Below are positions 18,268-29,069 of a stretch of 64,000 nt of DNA, in pieces (position 1 is the stretch's first letter; the number at the start of each line of letters is the position of its first letter). The translations under genes and the position numbers were made by a program. A model generated the notes under the pieces. It did not search any database, was not told the DNA's origin, and saw nothing but the letters and a program-made list of their open reading frames with translations. Origin of the DNA: Bradyrhizobium sp. CCBAU 051011 (GTDB lineage: Bacteria; Pseudomonadota; Alphaproteobacteria; Rhizobiales; Xanthobacteraceae); contig NZ_CP022222.1 in the NCBI RefSeq assembly GCF_009930815.1, forward strand, positions 434,001-498,000. Reading direction: 5' to 3'.

Positions 18268-19854
18268 TCAGTAGCCCAGCGCGCAGCCGTCCTTGCGGGG
18301 ATCGGAGCCGCCGGTCAGCGTGCCCTTCTCCCAGTCGATCCAGATCGCCTGGCCACCGCCGAGCGGACCGACCACGCTGGTGGTCTTGTGCCCGATCTTC
18401 TTCAGGCCTTCGACGATCTCGGGCGGCACGCTGTCCTCGAGCTGATAGACGCCCTCGTAGTGCAGGCCACGCGGCATATCGATGGCTTCCTGCACGTCGC
18501 AACCATAGTCGAGAATGTTGGTCAGCACATGGCTCTGCCCCACCGGCTGGTACTGACCGCCCATCACGCCGAACGGCATCACCGCGCGGCCGTTCTTCGT
18601 GGCGAGTGAGGGAATGATGGTGTGCAGCGGGCGCTTGCCCGGCGCGATGCAGTTGGGGTGGCCGGGTTGAATCCGGAAACCGCCGGCGCGGTTCTGCAAG
18701 AGGATGCCGGTCTTATTGGACACGATCGCCGAGCCGAACGAATGCGCGATTGAGTTGATGAACGAGCAGACGTTGCGGTCTTTGTCGACCACGGTGATGT
18801 AGACGGTCGACGGATTCATCGGCGGCGCGACGTTCGGCAGATCGAGCAGCCGATCCATCTTGATGTTGTTGATGTGCTCTTCGGCAAACTCCTTGGCGAG
18901 GATGCCGGCGACGTCGACATGCACTTGCTGGGGATCGCCGATGTACTGCTCGCGCATCATGTAGGCGATGCGCGCGGCCTCCGCCTCCAGATGGAAGCGC
19001 TCGATGCTGAGCGGCGCGAACTTGGTCAGGTCGAAGCGGGAAAGGATGTTCAGCATCACCAGCATGGTGATGCCAGGACCGTTCGGCGGGCACTGCCAGA
19101 CGTCGTGGCCCTTGTACATCGTGCCGATCGGCGCTGTCGTTTCGGTCGAATGCGCGGCAAAATCTTCCAGCGTGTGCAGGCCCCCGATGCCGCGCAAGGT
19201 TTCCACCATGTCGGCGGCGATCTCGCCGGCATAGAAGGCGTCGCGGCCGTTCTTGGCAATGGCGCGCAGCGTCTTGCCCAGTTCGGGCTGGCGGATCACG
19301 TCGCCGGCGACCGCCGGCTTGCCGTGCGGCAGCAGATAGCGCTCGGTGTTGGTGCCGTTCTTCAGCTTCTCGAACTGGTTCTTCCAGTCGAAGGCGATGC
19401 GAGGCGCAACGACATAGCCTTCCTCGGCGGCCTTGATGGCGGGTTGCAGCAGCGTGTCGAGCCCCATCTTGCCGTGGTCGCGCAGGATCGTGTCCCAGGC
19501 GTCGATCGCGCCGGGAATGCTCACCGAATGGGCCGATGTCAGGGGCACCGAATGGATCTTGCGCTCCAGGTACCATTCGGCGGTCGCCGCCATCGGCGCG
19601 CGGCCGGAGCCGTTATAGGCGACGATCTTGCCCTCGCCCCTCGGCTGGATCAGCGCGAAGCAATCGCCGCCGATGCCGGTCGATTGCGGCTCGATGACGC
19701 CGAGCAGCGCACAGGCCGCGACCGCAGCGTCCGCGGCCGTGCCTCCGGCCCGCATCACGTCGATGGCGACCAGCGCGGCGTCCGGATGCGACGTTGCCAC
19801 CATCGCGTTCTGGGCATGGACCGTCGAGCGGCCGGCGAAATGGAAATTCCTCAT
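18268..19854 (-). CDS. Gamma-glutamyltransferase family protein
   Basis: A 528-residue Ntn-hydrolase of the GGT family. Early motifs include GGTAADAAVA and QSTGIGGDCFALI. The autoprocessing nucleophile Thr lies in NPSTVYITVVDKDRN, aligned with the TTHYSVVD Thr of the E. coli enzyme. The C-terminal small-subunit motif GGQYQPVGQ is present. There is no signal peptide, so the protein is probably cytoplasmic, unlike periplasmic Ggt. An upstream in-frame ATG at 19887 is an alternative start. It may cleave glutathione or gamma-glutamyl amides. Confidence 0.88.
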   Translation of the reverse strand: MRNFHFAGRSTVHAQNAMVATSHPDAALVAIDVMRAGGTAADAAVAACALLGVIEPQSTGIGGDCFALIQPRGEGKIVAYNGSGRAPMAATAEWYLERKIHSVPLTSAHSVSIPGAIDAWDTILRDHGKMGLDTLLQPAIKAAEEGYVVAPRIAFDWKNQFEKLKNGTNTERYLLPHGKPAVAGDVIRQPELGKTLRAIAKNGRDAFYAGEIAADMVETLRGIGGLHTLEDFAAHSTETTAPIGTMYKGHDVWQCPPNGPGITMLVMLNILSRFDLTKFAPLSIERFHLEAEAARIAYMMREQYIGDPQQVHVDVAGILAKEFAEEHINNIKMDRLLDLPNVAPPMNPSTVYITVVDKDRNVCSFINSIAHSFGSAIVSNKTGILLQNRAGGFRIQPGHPNCIAPGKRPLHTIIPSLATKNGRAVMPFGVMGGQYQPVGQSHVLTNILDYGCDVQEAIDMPRGLHYEGVYQLEDSVPPEIVEGLKKIGHKTTSVVGPLGGGQAIWIDWEKGTLTGGSDPRKDGCALGY

Positions 19855-20047
19855 CGCGAGTGCTTTCTTTTCAGCGTTCTTGAGCATCCCGCGGGGACCA
19901 TCGGGGCGGGTTTACAGACGGTTCTTTGGCATATTCATCCCCGGCAGGGCAATGGTTGGCATGCCAGCGGGGCGTCAGGGCCAATGTGCGGAGTATGCAG
20001 GGCTTTACGGGGTTTCCCCGGCCCGACCTGCCTGATAAACGGGCGCC

Positions 20048-20794
20048 ATGCCGTTCAAGGTCGCCGCCTTCTATCAATTCGCCGCGCTGCCGGACTTCCG
20101 GGAGTTGCGCGAGCCGCTGCGCGCGATAGGCGCCGGCCTCGGGATCAAGGGCAGCGTGCTGTTGGCGCAAGAGGGCATCAACGGCACGGTTGCGGGCAGC
20201 GACGAGGGCATCGACGCGCTCGTCCACGAGTTGCAGCATGGCGCCCTTTTCGGCGGCCGGCTCGACAACCTCGAACTGAAATTTTCGACCGCTGGCGACA
20301 TGCCATTTCAAAGGCTGAAGATCCGGTTGAAGAAGGAAATCGTTACGCTCGGAGATGCCACGGTCGACCCGACGCGGCAGGTCGGCACCTATGTCGAACC
20401 GTCGGAATGGAATGAGTTGATCGCCGCTCCCGACACGCTGGTGATCGACACCCGCAACGCCTTCGAGGTGGCGATGGGCACGTTCGAGGGCGCCGTCGAT
20501 CCCGGCATCAAGAGCTTTGGGCAGTTCAAGGATTTCGCCGCGGAGAAACTCGACCCGGCGAAGCACAGGAAGATCGCGATGTTCTGCACCGGAGGCATCC
20601 GCTGCGAGAAGGCCAGCGCCTACCTTTTGGCCCGTGGATTTTCCGAGGTCTATCACCTCAAGGGCGGCATCCTCCGCTATCTCGAAGGGGTACCGGAGGA
20701 AGAGAGCCGTTGGCGCGGCGAATGTTTCGTGTTCGACGAACGCGTGGCACTGGGTCACGGCCTGCGGGAGCGCAGCGATGGCTCGCATGAGTGA
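20048..20794 (+). CDS. trhO: tRNA uridine(34) hydroxylase, rhodanese family
   Basis: A 248-residue TrhO (YceA) protein that forms 5-hydroxyuridine at tRNA position 34. It has an N-terminal acylphosphatase-like domain (LLAQEGINGTVAG) and a C-terminal rhodanese domain with the active-site loop CTGGIRCEKA (Cys180, second Cys at 186), followed by YHLKGGILRYLE. It overlaps the slyX start by 17 bases, so the two are translated together. Confidence 0.92.
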   Translation: MPFKVAAFYQFAALPDFRELREPLRAIGAGLGIKGSVLLAQEGINGTVAGSDEGIDALVHELQHGALFGGRLDNLELKFSTAGDMPFQRLKIRLKKEIVTLGDATVDPTRQVGTYVEPSEWNELIAAPDTLVIDTRNAFEVAMGTFEGAVDPGIKSFGQFKDFAAEKLDPAKHRKIAMFCTGGIRCEKASAYLLARGFSEVYHLKGGILRYLEGVPEEESRWRGECFVFDERVALGHGLRERSDGSHE

Positions 20795-21023
20795 AGTCAA
20801 TAGATTGAGCGATAGCATCGACAGCTTGAACGATCGCCTCGACGCGCTGGAGATGCGGCTGACCTATCAAGACGTGACCATCGAAACATTGAATCAAACG
20901 GTCACGGCGCAGTGGGCCGAGATCGACAGGCTGACGCGGAAGGTCGCGGAACTGAAAGAGCGCTTGCGAGAAGCCGAGAACAACATGCCGGGCCCAACAA
21001 ACGAACGGCCACCGCATTACTAA
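20778..21023 (+). CDS. slyX: SlyX family protein
   Basis: An 81-residue, strongly helical protein with a long heptad pattern (LSDSIDSLNDRLDALEMRL, then TLNQTVTAQWAEIDRLTRKV) and the Pro-rich tail ending PPHY typical of SlyX. Molecular function is not established for the family. The ATG at 20778 has GGGAG seven bases upstream; ATG 20787 is a possible alternative. It overlaps trhO. Confidence 0.88.
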   Translation: MARMSEVNRLSDSIDSLNDRLDALEMRLTYQDVTIETLNQTVTAQWAEIDRLTRKVAELKERLREAENNMPGPTNERPPHY

Positions 21024-21043
21024 CGCTTGCTCGCCCAAACAAA

Positions 21044-21069
21044 AGCGGCTCCTTAGGGAAGGAGCCGCT
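21044..21069. terminator. Hairpin terminator between convergent genes
   Basis: AGCGGCTCCTT and AAGGAGCCGCT pair perfectly across the loop AGGG. On the minus strand the hairpin is followed by TTTTGTTTG, so it is a proper terminator for the small gene at 21111-21332. It may also end slyX transcripts. Confidence 0.8.
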
Positions 21070-21110
21070 CCTGCCGCGCGATCATGCGCGGGTATTCAAC
21101 GGTGAGTGCG

Positions 21111-22517
<1,407 letters not shown>

Positions 22518-22524
22518 TCAGCGC

Positions 22525-24138
22525 CTACCGCGCGTCCTCCAAGATCATGTCCGACGCCTTCTCGGCAATCATGATGGTTGGCGCGTTGGTGTTGCCTGAC
22601 ATCAAATCCGGCATGATCGACGCATCGACGACGCGCAATCCTTCGATGCCGCGCACGCGCAAGCGCTGGTCGACGACGGCGAGCGCATCGCTCCCCATCC
22701 GGCAGGTCGAGGTCGGGTGATAGACCGTGCTGCCGGTACGGCGGCAGAAATCGAGCAGTTCATCGTCGCTCTGCACTTTCGGACCGGGATCGACTTCCGC
22801 GACCGCGTAGGCCTTCAGCGCGGGTGCTGCAAGAATCCTGCGCAGGATACGGATGCCGTCGATGAAGGCGCGGCGATCGGTTTCGGTCGCGAGATAGTTG
22901 ATGCGGATTTCCGGCGGCACGGCGGGATCTGCGCTCTTGATGCGGAGCGAGCCGCGGCTCTCGGGACGCAACTGACAGACCGAAGCGGTGAAGCCGGAAA
23001 GCGCGTGAAGTTTCTCGCCCATCTTGTCGGTCGAGAACGGCAGGAAATGAATCTGGATATCGGGCGAGGCCAGCCGCGGGCTGGTCTTGAAGAACGCGCC
23101 CGACGTGCCGGCGGCAATCGTCAGCGGCCCCTTGCGCAACGCGGCGTACTGAATGCCCGCCATCATCTTGCGGATCGGATGATTGACCACGTCATTCAGG
23201 GTGACCTTTTGCGCGCAGCGCGTGATCAGTCGCACCTGCAAGTGGTCCTGCAGATCGTTGCCGACGCCTGGCGCGTCGAGCACGATCTCGATGCCGTGTT
23301 GCTTCAACAGATCTGCCGGCCCGACACCGGAGAGCTGCAGCAGTTGCGGCGAATTATACGCGCCGCTGGAGACCAAAATCTCCTTGCGCGCCCGCGCCGT
23401 GCGCACGCGGCCTTCCTGCTTGTACTCGACCGCTTTCGCGCGACGTCCTTCGAACAGGATGCGCTGCGCCAGCGCTGAAGTTTCGATGTGGAGGTTGGGC
23501 CGCGTCCTGGCGGGACGAAGATAAGAGAACGCCGTGCTGGCGCGGCGCCCGCGCCGGGTCGTGGTCTGGAAGAACCCCGCCCCTTCCTGCGTGGCGCCGT
23601 TGAAATCGGGATTGGTCGGAATGCCGGCCTCGGCGGCGGCAACGACAAACGCTTCCGATAACGGATCGTGGTGCCGCCAGTCGGATACCGGGAGCGGGCC
23701 ATCGCTGCCGTGATATTTGTCCGCGCCGCGCTGCTGGTTCTCGGCCTTCTTGAAATAGGGTAGCACGTCGTCATAGCCCCAGCCGGCATTGCCGCGCTGG
23801 CGCCAGCGATCGTAATCCTCATGCTGGCCGCGCACGTAGAGCAGGCCGTTGATCGAACTGGAGCCGCCGAGCACTTTTCCGCGCGGCTGGAACACCTGAC
23901 GACCGTTCAGGCCCGGTTCCGGCTCGGTCTGGTACATCCAGTTGACAGATTTTTCCTTGAACAGTTTGCCGTACCCGAGTGGCACGTGGATCCAGAGATT
24001 GGTATCCTTCGGCCCCGCCTCCAACAGCAACACGGAATGTTTGCCGTCGGCGCTCAGGCGATTGGCAAGCACGCATCCAGCCGAGCCGGCGCCGACGATA
24101 ACGTAATCGAATTCGGAAGCTTCATTGTTCTTGTTCAT
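22525..24138 (-). CDS. GMC-family oxidoreductase (choline dehydrogenase-like)
   Basis: A 537-residue FAD enzyme. FAD-binding motif DYVIVGAGSAGCVLANRLS is at residues 11-29; GMC signature 1 (GKVLGGSSSINGLLYVRG) and signature 2 (SSGAYNSPQLLQLSGVG) follow. The catalytic His lies in TVYHPTSTCRMG. Choline dehydrogenase is the common annotation, but the subfamily also includes alcohol dehydrogenases and no betaine genes are adjacent. The ATG at 24138 has GGGGGAAAC upstream. It converges on hemE with only 10 bases between stops. Confidence 0.9.
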   Translation of the reverse strand: MNKNNEASEFDYVIVGAGSAGCVLANRLSADGKHSVLLLEAGPKDTNLWIHVPLGYGKLFKEKSVNWMYQTEPEPGLNGRQVFQPRGKVLGGSSSINGLLYVRGQHEDYDRWRQRGNAGWGYDDVLPYFKKAENQQRGADKYHGSDGPLPVSDWRHHDPLSEAFVVAAAEAGIPTNPDFNGATQEGAGFFQTTTRRGRRASTAFSYLRPARTRPNLHIETSALAQRILFEGRRAKAVEYKQEGRVRTARARKEILVSSGAYNSPQLLQLSGVGPADLLKQHGIEIVLDAPGVGNDLQDHLQVRLITRCAQKVTLNDVVNHPIRKMMAGIQYAALRKGPLTIAAGTSGAFFKTSPRLASPDIQIHFLPFSTDKMGEKLHALSGFTASVCQLRPESRGSLRIKSADPAVPPEIRINYLATETDRRAFIDGIRILRRILAAPALKAYAVAEVDPGPKVQSDDELLDFCRRTGSTVYHPTSTCRMGSDALAVVDQRLRVRGIEGLRVVDASIMPDLMSGNTNAPTIMIAEKASDMILEDAR

Positions 24139-24348
24139 TTTGTTTCCCCCGCGGGCGGACAGAAGAGGTAGCGGGGCGGCCACAGCCGGTCAATTCCCTC
24201 CCGGTCGCAGGCGTGGAAATAGACGATTTCCAATCGTGGTGCGGCAACTTCGCCGGACAATCTGCCGCATCCCGGAATGACGACGCGCTCGTCCGTCATA
24301 TCCCAGGATGCATTTTTCACCTGCGGAAGATTACTGAAATTCGTTCGA

Positions 24349-25125
24349 CTAGCTGGCGGCGAGCTTCAGGAAGTCCGGCGGCCGGCGCTCGGCGAATGCC
24401 ACGAAAGCCTCTCGCGCCTCGGCGGTCTTCAGGCGAGCCGCGAACTGCTCGCTTTCCGTCTTGATCTGCGCCATCAGAAGTTCCGGGTTGCGCATCAGCC
24501 GCTTGGTGGTGCTGACGGCGCCCGCCGGCTGTTTCGCCAAACGCGATGCGAATGCCCTCGCCTCTGCGTCGAGCTTGTCGAGCGGCACTACGCGGTTGGC
24601 GAGACCCCAGGCGAAGGCGGATTTGGCATCGACGGCTTCACCGAGCGCGAACATCTCAAACGCGCGGGCATAACCGATGCGAGCCGGCATCAAGATGCTG
24701 GAAGAGGCTTCCGGCACCAGCGCCAGATTGACGAACGGCGTCGACAACAGCGCATTCTCGGCCAGCACAACGAGGTCGCAATGCAACAGCATCGTGGTGC
24801 CGATGCCGACGGCGCGACCCTGAACGGCTGCGACCAGCGGGCGGCTCGAATGTGCGAGCGCCTGCAGGAAGCGGCCGACATGCCGCTCGCCCTGGACGGC
24901 GCCGGTCGCGATAGCGGCGAACTCGCCGACATCATTGCCGGCAGTGAACATATCGCCCTCGCCGCGAATCAGCAGCACGCGCACAGATGCATCCGTCTCG
25001 GCGGCTTGGATCGCATCCGCCAGCGCGCCATACATCGCGTTGGTGAGTGCGTTCTTCTTGTCGGGACGGGCCATCGTCAGCGTCAGGATCCCGTCGCTCT
25101 TCTCGATCTTGATATGCTCTGTCAT
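24349..25125 (-). CDS. Enoyl-CoA hydratase/isomerase family protein
   Basis: A 258-residue crotonase-fold protein. Oxyanion-hole segments are MFTAGNDVGEFAA and VQGRAVGIGTTMLLHCDLV, with TPFVNLALVPEASSS after. The Glu in PEASSS sits where one catalytic Glu is expected. The start ATG overlaps the stop of the upstream MarR gene by four bases, so the regulator and enzyme are translationally coupled. That suggests control by an acyl-CoA or aromatic-CoA ligand (inference). Confidence 0.88.
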   Translation of the reverse strand: MTEHIKIEKSDGILTLTMARPDKKNALTNAMYGALADAIQAAETDASVRVLLIRGEGDMFTAGNDVGEFAAIATGAVQGERHVGRFLQALAHSSRPLVAAVQGRAVGIGTTMLLHCDLVVLAENALLSTPFVNLALVPEASSSILMPARIGYARAFEMFALGEAVDAKSAFAWGLANRVVPLDKLDAEARAFASRLAKQPAGAVSTTKRLMRNPELLMAQIKTESEQFAARLKTAEAREAFVAFAERRPPDFLKLAAS

Positions 25126-25586
25126 TCGTCTTCTCCTCTGGGAAATCTCGTTTGCATCGTGGTCAGCCAGCGCGCGACGACGTCGATCTCGGCGTCGGTA
25201 AATCCATCAGTGAGGCGCGCGTTGACCTCGACGAGCCCGGCTTTCGACTGCGCCATCGCCTCGCGGCCGGCCGGTGTCAGCCACAGACGCCATGCGCGCC
25301 CGTCATCGGGATCGGGGCGCCGCTTGATCAGGTTTGCCGCCGTCATCCGGTCCACCAGGCCGCTGATGCCGGGCGGCCCGAGATCGAGCGCTGCCCCCGC
25401 CTCGCCCATCAGCACGCCGTCACGCTGGCCCAGAATGAACAGCAGGCCGACCTGTGTAGCGGTTACGCCGCTGTCCTGCCTGCGCGCCGTCATCCAGCGC
25501 TGCAGCCGGCGCTGCGCGACGTTGAGCAGGAACACCAGCCGGTGCTCGCGACGGGGGCTCATCGCTGAGGTCAATTTATTTCGCAC
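25122..25586 (-). CDS. MarR-family transcriptional regulator
   Basis: A winged-helix regulator of 154 residues from GTG 25586, or 146 from ATG 25562 (MSPRREHRLVF). The fold includes TATQVGLLFILGQRDGVL, the recognition helix region LGPPGISGLVDRM, and a wing RRPDPDDGRAWRL with the conserved Asp-Arg. The ATGA overlap with the enoyl-CoA hydratase gene places both in one operon; autorepression relieved by a small phenolic or CoA ligand is usual for the family. No clear ribosome site decides the start. Confidence 0.87.
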   Translation of the reverse strand: MRNKLTSAMSPRREHRLVFLLNVAQRRLQRWMTARRQDSGVTATQVGLLFILGQRDGVLMGEAGAALDLGPPGISGLVDRMTAANLIKRRPDPDDGRAWRLWLTPAGREAMAQSKAGLVEVNARLTDGFTDAEIDVVARWLTTMQTRFPRGEDE

Positions 25587-25722
25587 GCGAACTATCTAGG
25601 TGAGTGCGGGGAGGTTGTCACGATGATTTTGAGCCGATGCCACGAGGACATTTCTGGGGCTAATCCGCCCACAGCGAGCTGGTTTGAAAGAAAACGCCGC
25701 TCGATCAGCAGCTTATTAAAAA

Positions 25723-25737
25723 AATCGATTTTCGATT
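25723..25737. promoter_or_regulatory. Candidate operator between MarR and GntR genes
   Basis: AATCGA-TTT-TCGATT is a perfect inverted repeat in a short AT-rich stretch 35 bases before the GntR start codon. Its position fits autoregulation by the GntR protein, but the core does not match a known GntR consensus. Confidence 0.35.
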
Positions 25738-25771
25738 GACGATCTCGCCTCTCCTCGCCACTCTGGGCCGC

Positions 25772-26500
25772 ATGAGCAGTATCGGGTTGAGTTTTGGCGA
25801 CAGCCTTGCCCACGAACGGCCTCGCAGCCTGACGTCCGCCGTTCAAGAACGGCTGCGCGCGGACATTCTCTCGACCCGGTTGTTGCCCGGCCAGAAGCTG
25901 CATATCGCCGGTCTCGCCAAACAGTTTTCGGTCAGCCTCGCCGCGGTGCGCGAAGCGCTGTCGCGGCTGGTCGCGGACGGGCTGGTGCAGGCGTCCGACC
26001 AGCGCGGCTTTCGCGTCAGCCCGGTATCGCCGGCCGACCTGCGCGACGTGACGCAAACCCGTGTCGACATCGAGGGCCTGGCGCTGCGCCGCTCGATCGA
26101 GCGCGGCGATGCGGCCTGGCTTGCGTCGGTGGAGAAGTCGTTCGCGGCGCTGTGCGCCGTTCCCCACACCTATCCTGATGATCCGACGCATCACTATGAG
26201 GAATGGGTGGTCCGGCACCGCGTCTTCCACCGTACGCTGGTGAATGCCTGCGGCTCGCAATGGCTGCTGGGCTTTCGCGACGTGCTGCACGAGCAGAGCG
26301 AGCGCTATCGACGATTAGCGATCCGGCGCAACACCGAAAAGTCCCGCAACGTTGAGTCCGAACACGCCGCGATCGTGCGCGCCGTGCTCAAGCGCGATGC
26401 CGATGCCGCGGTCGCGGCGCTCGCGACACATTTCCAGACCACCATGCGTCTCGTCGAGCTCGCAGCACCGAAAATTTCCGGAGGTGGCGACACCGCCTGA
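25772..26500 (+). CDS. GntR/FadR-family transcriptional regulator (FCD type)
   Basis: A 242-residue regulator starting at ATG 25772. The N-terminal winged helix has LTSAVQERLRADILS, LPGQKLHIAGLAKQFSVS and LAAVREALSRLVADGLV. The C-terminal FCD helical domain carries Asp/His residues (HRVFHRTLVNAC) expected to bind metal and a carboxylate ligand. It heads an operon with an ABC importer, a deacetylase and a FAH-family hydrolase, and probably senses the imported compound or a breakdown product. Confidence 0.88.
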   Translation: MSSIGLSFGDSLAHERPRSLTSAVQERLRADILSTRLLPGQKLHIAGLAKQFSVSLAAVREALSRLVADGLVQASDQRGFRVSPVSPADLRDVTQTRVDIEGLALRRSIERGDAAWLASVEKSFAALCAVPHTYPDDPTHHYEEWVVRHRVFHRTLVNACGSQWLLGFRDVLHEQSERYRRLAIRRNTEKSRNVESEHAAIVRAVLKRDADAAVAALATHFQTTMRLVELAAPKISGGGDTA

Positions 26501-26548
26501 TCGAGCGCTCGAACATCAAATCAAGAAAAGCAAAAGGGAAACGTCACA

Positions 26549-27520
26549 ATGAAGATCACGCGACGCCACATACTGGCAACGATATCAGCCGCCACCGTGC
26601 TGGGCGCATCGGCCATGGCGCAAGCCGCCGACACCGTTCGCATCGGACTTCCGACCAAAACCTACTGGCCGACCACGATCGCGGAAACCGCGGTGCGCCA
26701 GAAACTGTTCGAGAAGGAAGGCATCAAGGCCGAACTGACGATCTATCGTGGCGGAGCCGAGACGTTCGAGGCGATGGCGGCAGGTGCCGCCGATGTCATT
26801 CTCGACGCGACTTCGCTGGTATCGGCCGGGCGCAAGAAGGGGGTCAACTCCAAGGTGCTCGCGAACGCCGCCATGGGCTATTACGGCTGGCAGTTGATGA
26901 CGCTTTCGAAATCGACGCTCGGCGTCAACGATCTGAAAGGCAAGAAGGTCGCCATCACCTCCGCGGGCTCCGGCTCCGACCTGCTGGCGCTGTGGACCCA
27001 ACAGGACAAGAAGATCGAGTTCACCCGCGTTCCCGTCGGCGGCGGTGGGCTGGTGCCGAACCTGCTCGCAGGAAACGTCGACGCAGCGGTGGTTTATTCG
27101 CCGCTAAGCTTCCAGATCTCCAAATCGGGCGAAGCGCGCAGCATTCTCGACTTCTCCAAGGAAGTACCGCCGAACCTCGCTGCGGGGTGGATCGCGCTCG
27201 ACAAATACGTACAGGACAAGCCGCAACTGGTGCAGAAGACGCTGAACGCGCTCTATGGTGCGCTGATGTTCATGCGCGCCAACAAGGACGCCTCCGTCAA
27301 GCTGATCACCGAGCTTTATGAAATACCCGCCGAGATCGCGGCGCTGGAATACGAAAACACGATCATGAAGCTTGAAACCGACGGCAGCATGGACGGGCCG
27401 AAGATCACCGAGCAGCTTCAGCTCGCACTCGACATGGCCAAGGCCGGCGGCATGAAGGACCTTGGGCCAGCGGCGGAGATCATCTCGACGCAGTTCAAGC
27501 CGGTTCCGACCAAGTTCTGA
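26549..27520 (+). CDS. ABC transporter substrate-binding protein (NitT/TauT, SsuA/THI5-like)
   Basis: A 323-residue periplasmic binding protein with a signal peptide (residues 1-27, ending AQAAD). The mature part matches the NMT1/THI5 fold: VRIGLPTKTYWPTTIAE, an EGI motif, AGAADVILD and a late VVYSPLSFQ. Relatives bind taurine, sulfonates, pyrimidines or aromatic acids; the ligand is not evident. It is the first structural gene after the GntR regulator. Confidence 0.88.
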   Translation: MKITRRHILATISAATVLGASAMAQAADTVRIGLPTKTYWPTTIAETAVRQKLFEKEGIKAELTIYRGGAETFEAMAAGAADVILDATSLVSAGRKKGVNSKVLANAAMGYYGWQLMTLSKSTLGVNDLKGKKVAITSAGSGSDLLALWTQQDKKIEFTRVPVGGGGLVPNLLAGNVDAAVVYSPLSFQISKSGEARSILDFSKEVPPNLAAGWIALDKYVQDKPQLVQKTLNALYGALMFMRANKDASVKLITELYEIPAEIAALEYENTIMKLETDGSMDGPKITEQLQLALDMAKAGGMKDLGPAAEIISTQFKPVPTKF

Positions 27521-27530
27521 GGCAGACGCA

Positions 27531-28286
27531 ATGCGAGCAGGCATTGGCGTAAAGGCGGCGCGGATCGCCATTGTAGTGGCGCTGTTTGCGATATGGGAGA
27601 TCCTGTCGCGGACCGGCATCGTCAATCCGCGCCTGCTCCCTTCCGCCTCCGACACGCTTGTCACGCTGGGCGATCTCCTGCAGCGGGCGAGCGTGCGTAG
27701 GGATCTCGTAGTCACCGCGAGCGAGGTGGCGACCGCGTTCGCACTCGCCGTTCCCGTCGGTGCCCTGATCGGCTTCCTGATCGCGGAGAACCGTTACTTC
27801 GCCGATGTCGCGAAACCGCTGCTGTTCTTTGCCTTCAGCATCCCGAAATCGATCTTCCTGCCGATGTTCATCCTGGTGTTCGGGGTCGGCTTTTCGCAGA
27901 AGGTCGGCTTCGGATTCTTCTCGACCATCTTCATCGTGATCATGTCGACCACGACAGCGGTGGAGTCGGTCAAGGTCGAACACCTGACGGTCGCCCGCTC
28001 CTATGGCGCGACGCCGATGCAGACCGCATTTCGCGTCTATTTGCCGAGCATGCTCCCCGTTCTGCTGGAGGCGCTGCGGATATCGATGATCTTCAATCTC
28101 ACCGGCGTCATTCTCGCCGAAATGTACGCCTCGCGCGACGGCATCGGCCATCAGATCGCGACCTGGGGCGAGAATTTTCAGATGAAGCAGTTGCTCGCCG
28201 GCGTGGTGATGATCGCGGCCATCGCAATTGCCTTCAACGAACTGGTCAGATGGGTGGAAACACGATGCAGCCATTGGCGAACATAA
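27531..28286 (+). CDS. ABC transporter permease (NitT/TauT type), first of two
   Basis: A 251-residue inner-membrane protein with six predicted transmembrane segments. The cytoplasmic EAA loop is visible as VARSYGATPMQTAFRVYLPSM (residues shown here overlap the ATPase contact). It starts 10 bases after the binding-protein stop and overlaps the ATPase gene at its 3' end, so these genes form one operon. The second permease lies after the ATPase. Confidence 0.88.
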   Translation: MRAGIGVKAARIAIVVALFAIWEILSRTGIVNPRLLPSASDTLVTLGDLLQRASVRRDLVVTASEVATAFALAVPVGALIGFLIAENRYFADVAKPLLFFAFSIPKSIFLPMFILVFGVGFSQKVGFGFFSTIFIVIMSTTTAVESVKVEHLTVARSYGATPMQTAFRVYLPSMLPVLLEALRISMIFNLTGVILAEMYASRDGIGHQIATWGENFQMKQLLAGVVMIAAIAIAFNELVRWVETRCSHWRT

Positions 28287-29062
28287 CCCCGTTGAAGCCG
28301 GCCGGCGCGATCGAGGTCCGCAATGTCGGGCAGGTCTTTAAGACCACGACGCAGGATGTCGTGGCGCTGGAGGATGTTTCGCTGGACGTCAAACCCGGCC
28401 GCTTCGTCGTGCTGGTCGGCCCGAGCGGCTGCGGCAAGTCAACGCTTTTGATGATGATGGCCGGGCTGCGCCAGCAGACATCAGGTACCATCACCATCAG
28501 CGGCGCGCCGATCCCCGTGCCCGACCCGAATCGCGTCGGCGTGGTATTTCAGGAAGCCAGCCTTTTTCCCTGGCTCACCGCAGAAGAGAATGTCGAATTC
28601 CCGCTGGCGTTGCGGGGAGTCACGAAAAGCGATCGCCGCACCCGAGCGCAGGATGCGTTAAAGCTCGTCGGCCTCGACGGTTTCGGCAAGCGCCATCCAC
28701 ATGAACTGTCCGGCGGCATGAAGCAGCGCGTCTCGATCGCGCGCGGCCTGGTGCAGGATCCGCCGGTATTGCTGATGGACGAGCCGTTCGCGGCGCTCGA
28801 CGAGCAGACCCGCATGACCATGGGCGATGAGCTGCTGCGGATCTGGGCAGCGACCGGCAAGACCGTGGTGTTCGTCACCCACAGCCTGACGGAAGCGGTC
28901 TACCTCGCCGACGAGGTGATCGTGATGTCGCCGCGGCCCGGCCGCATCGTCGATCATCTGCAGGTCTCGCTGCCGCGGCCGCGCACCTATGAGATGCTGA
29001 GCGGCGACGCGTTCGGCAGCCTGCGCGACCGCATCTGGCGGCATATACGCAAATCGGCATGA
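28265..29062 (+). CDS. ABC transporter ATP-binding protein (NitT/TauT type)
   Basis: A 265-residue ATPase. Walker A is GPSGCGKST, the Q-loop VVFQEASLF, the signature ELSGGMKQR, Walker B VLLMDEPFAALDE and the switch His VFVTHSL. ATG 28265 is preferred; ATG 28250 adds five residues. Either start overlaps the upstream permease, showing tight coupling. It powers the importer with the flanking permeases. Confidence 0.92.
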   Translation: MQPLANITPLKPAGAIEVRNVGQVFKTTTQDVVALEDVSLDVKPGRFVVLVGPSGCGKSTLLMMMAGLRQQTSGTITISGAPIPVPDPNRVGVVFQEASLFPWLTAEENVEFPLALRGVTKSDRRTRAQDALKLVGLDGFGKRHPHELSGGMKQRVSIARGLVQDPPVLLMDEPFAALDEQTRMTMGDELLRIWAATGKTVVFVTHSLTEAVYLADEVIVMSPRPGRIVDHLQVSLPRPRTYEMLSGDAFGSLRDRIWRHIRKSA

Positions 29063-29069
29063 GGCGAGC

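Noticed and set aside
18874..20415. A 513-codon plus-strand frame across gamma-glutamyltransferase and trhO
   Set aside because: It is antisense to the first gene and out of frame with the second, and no domain is visible.
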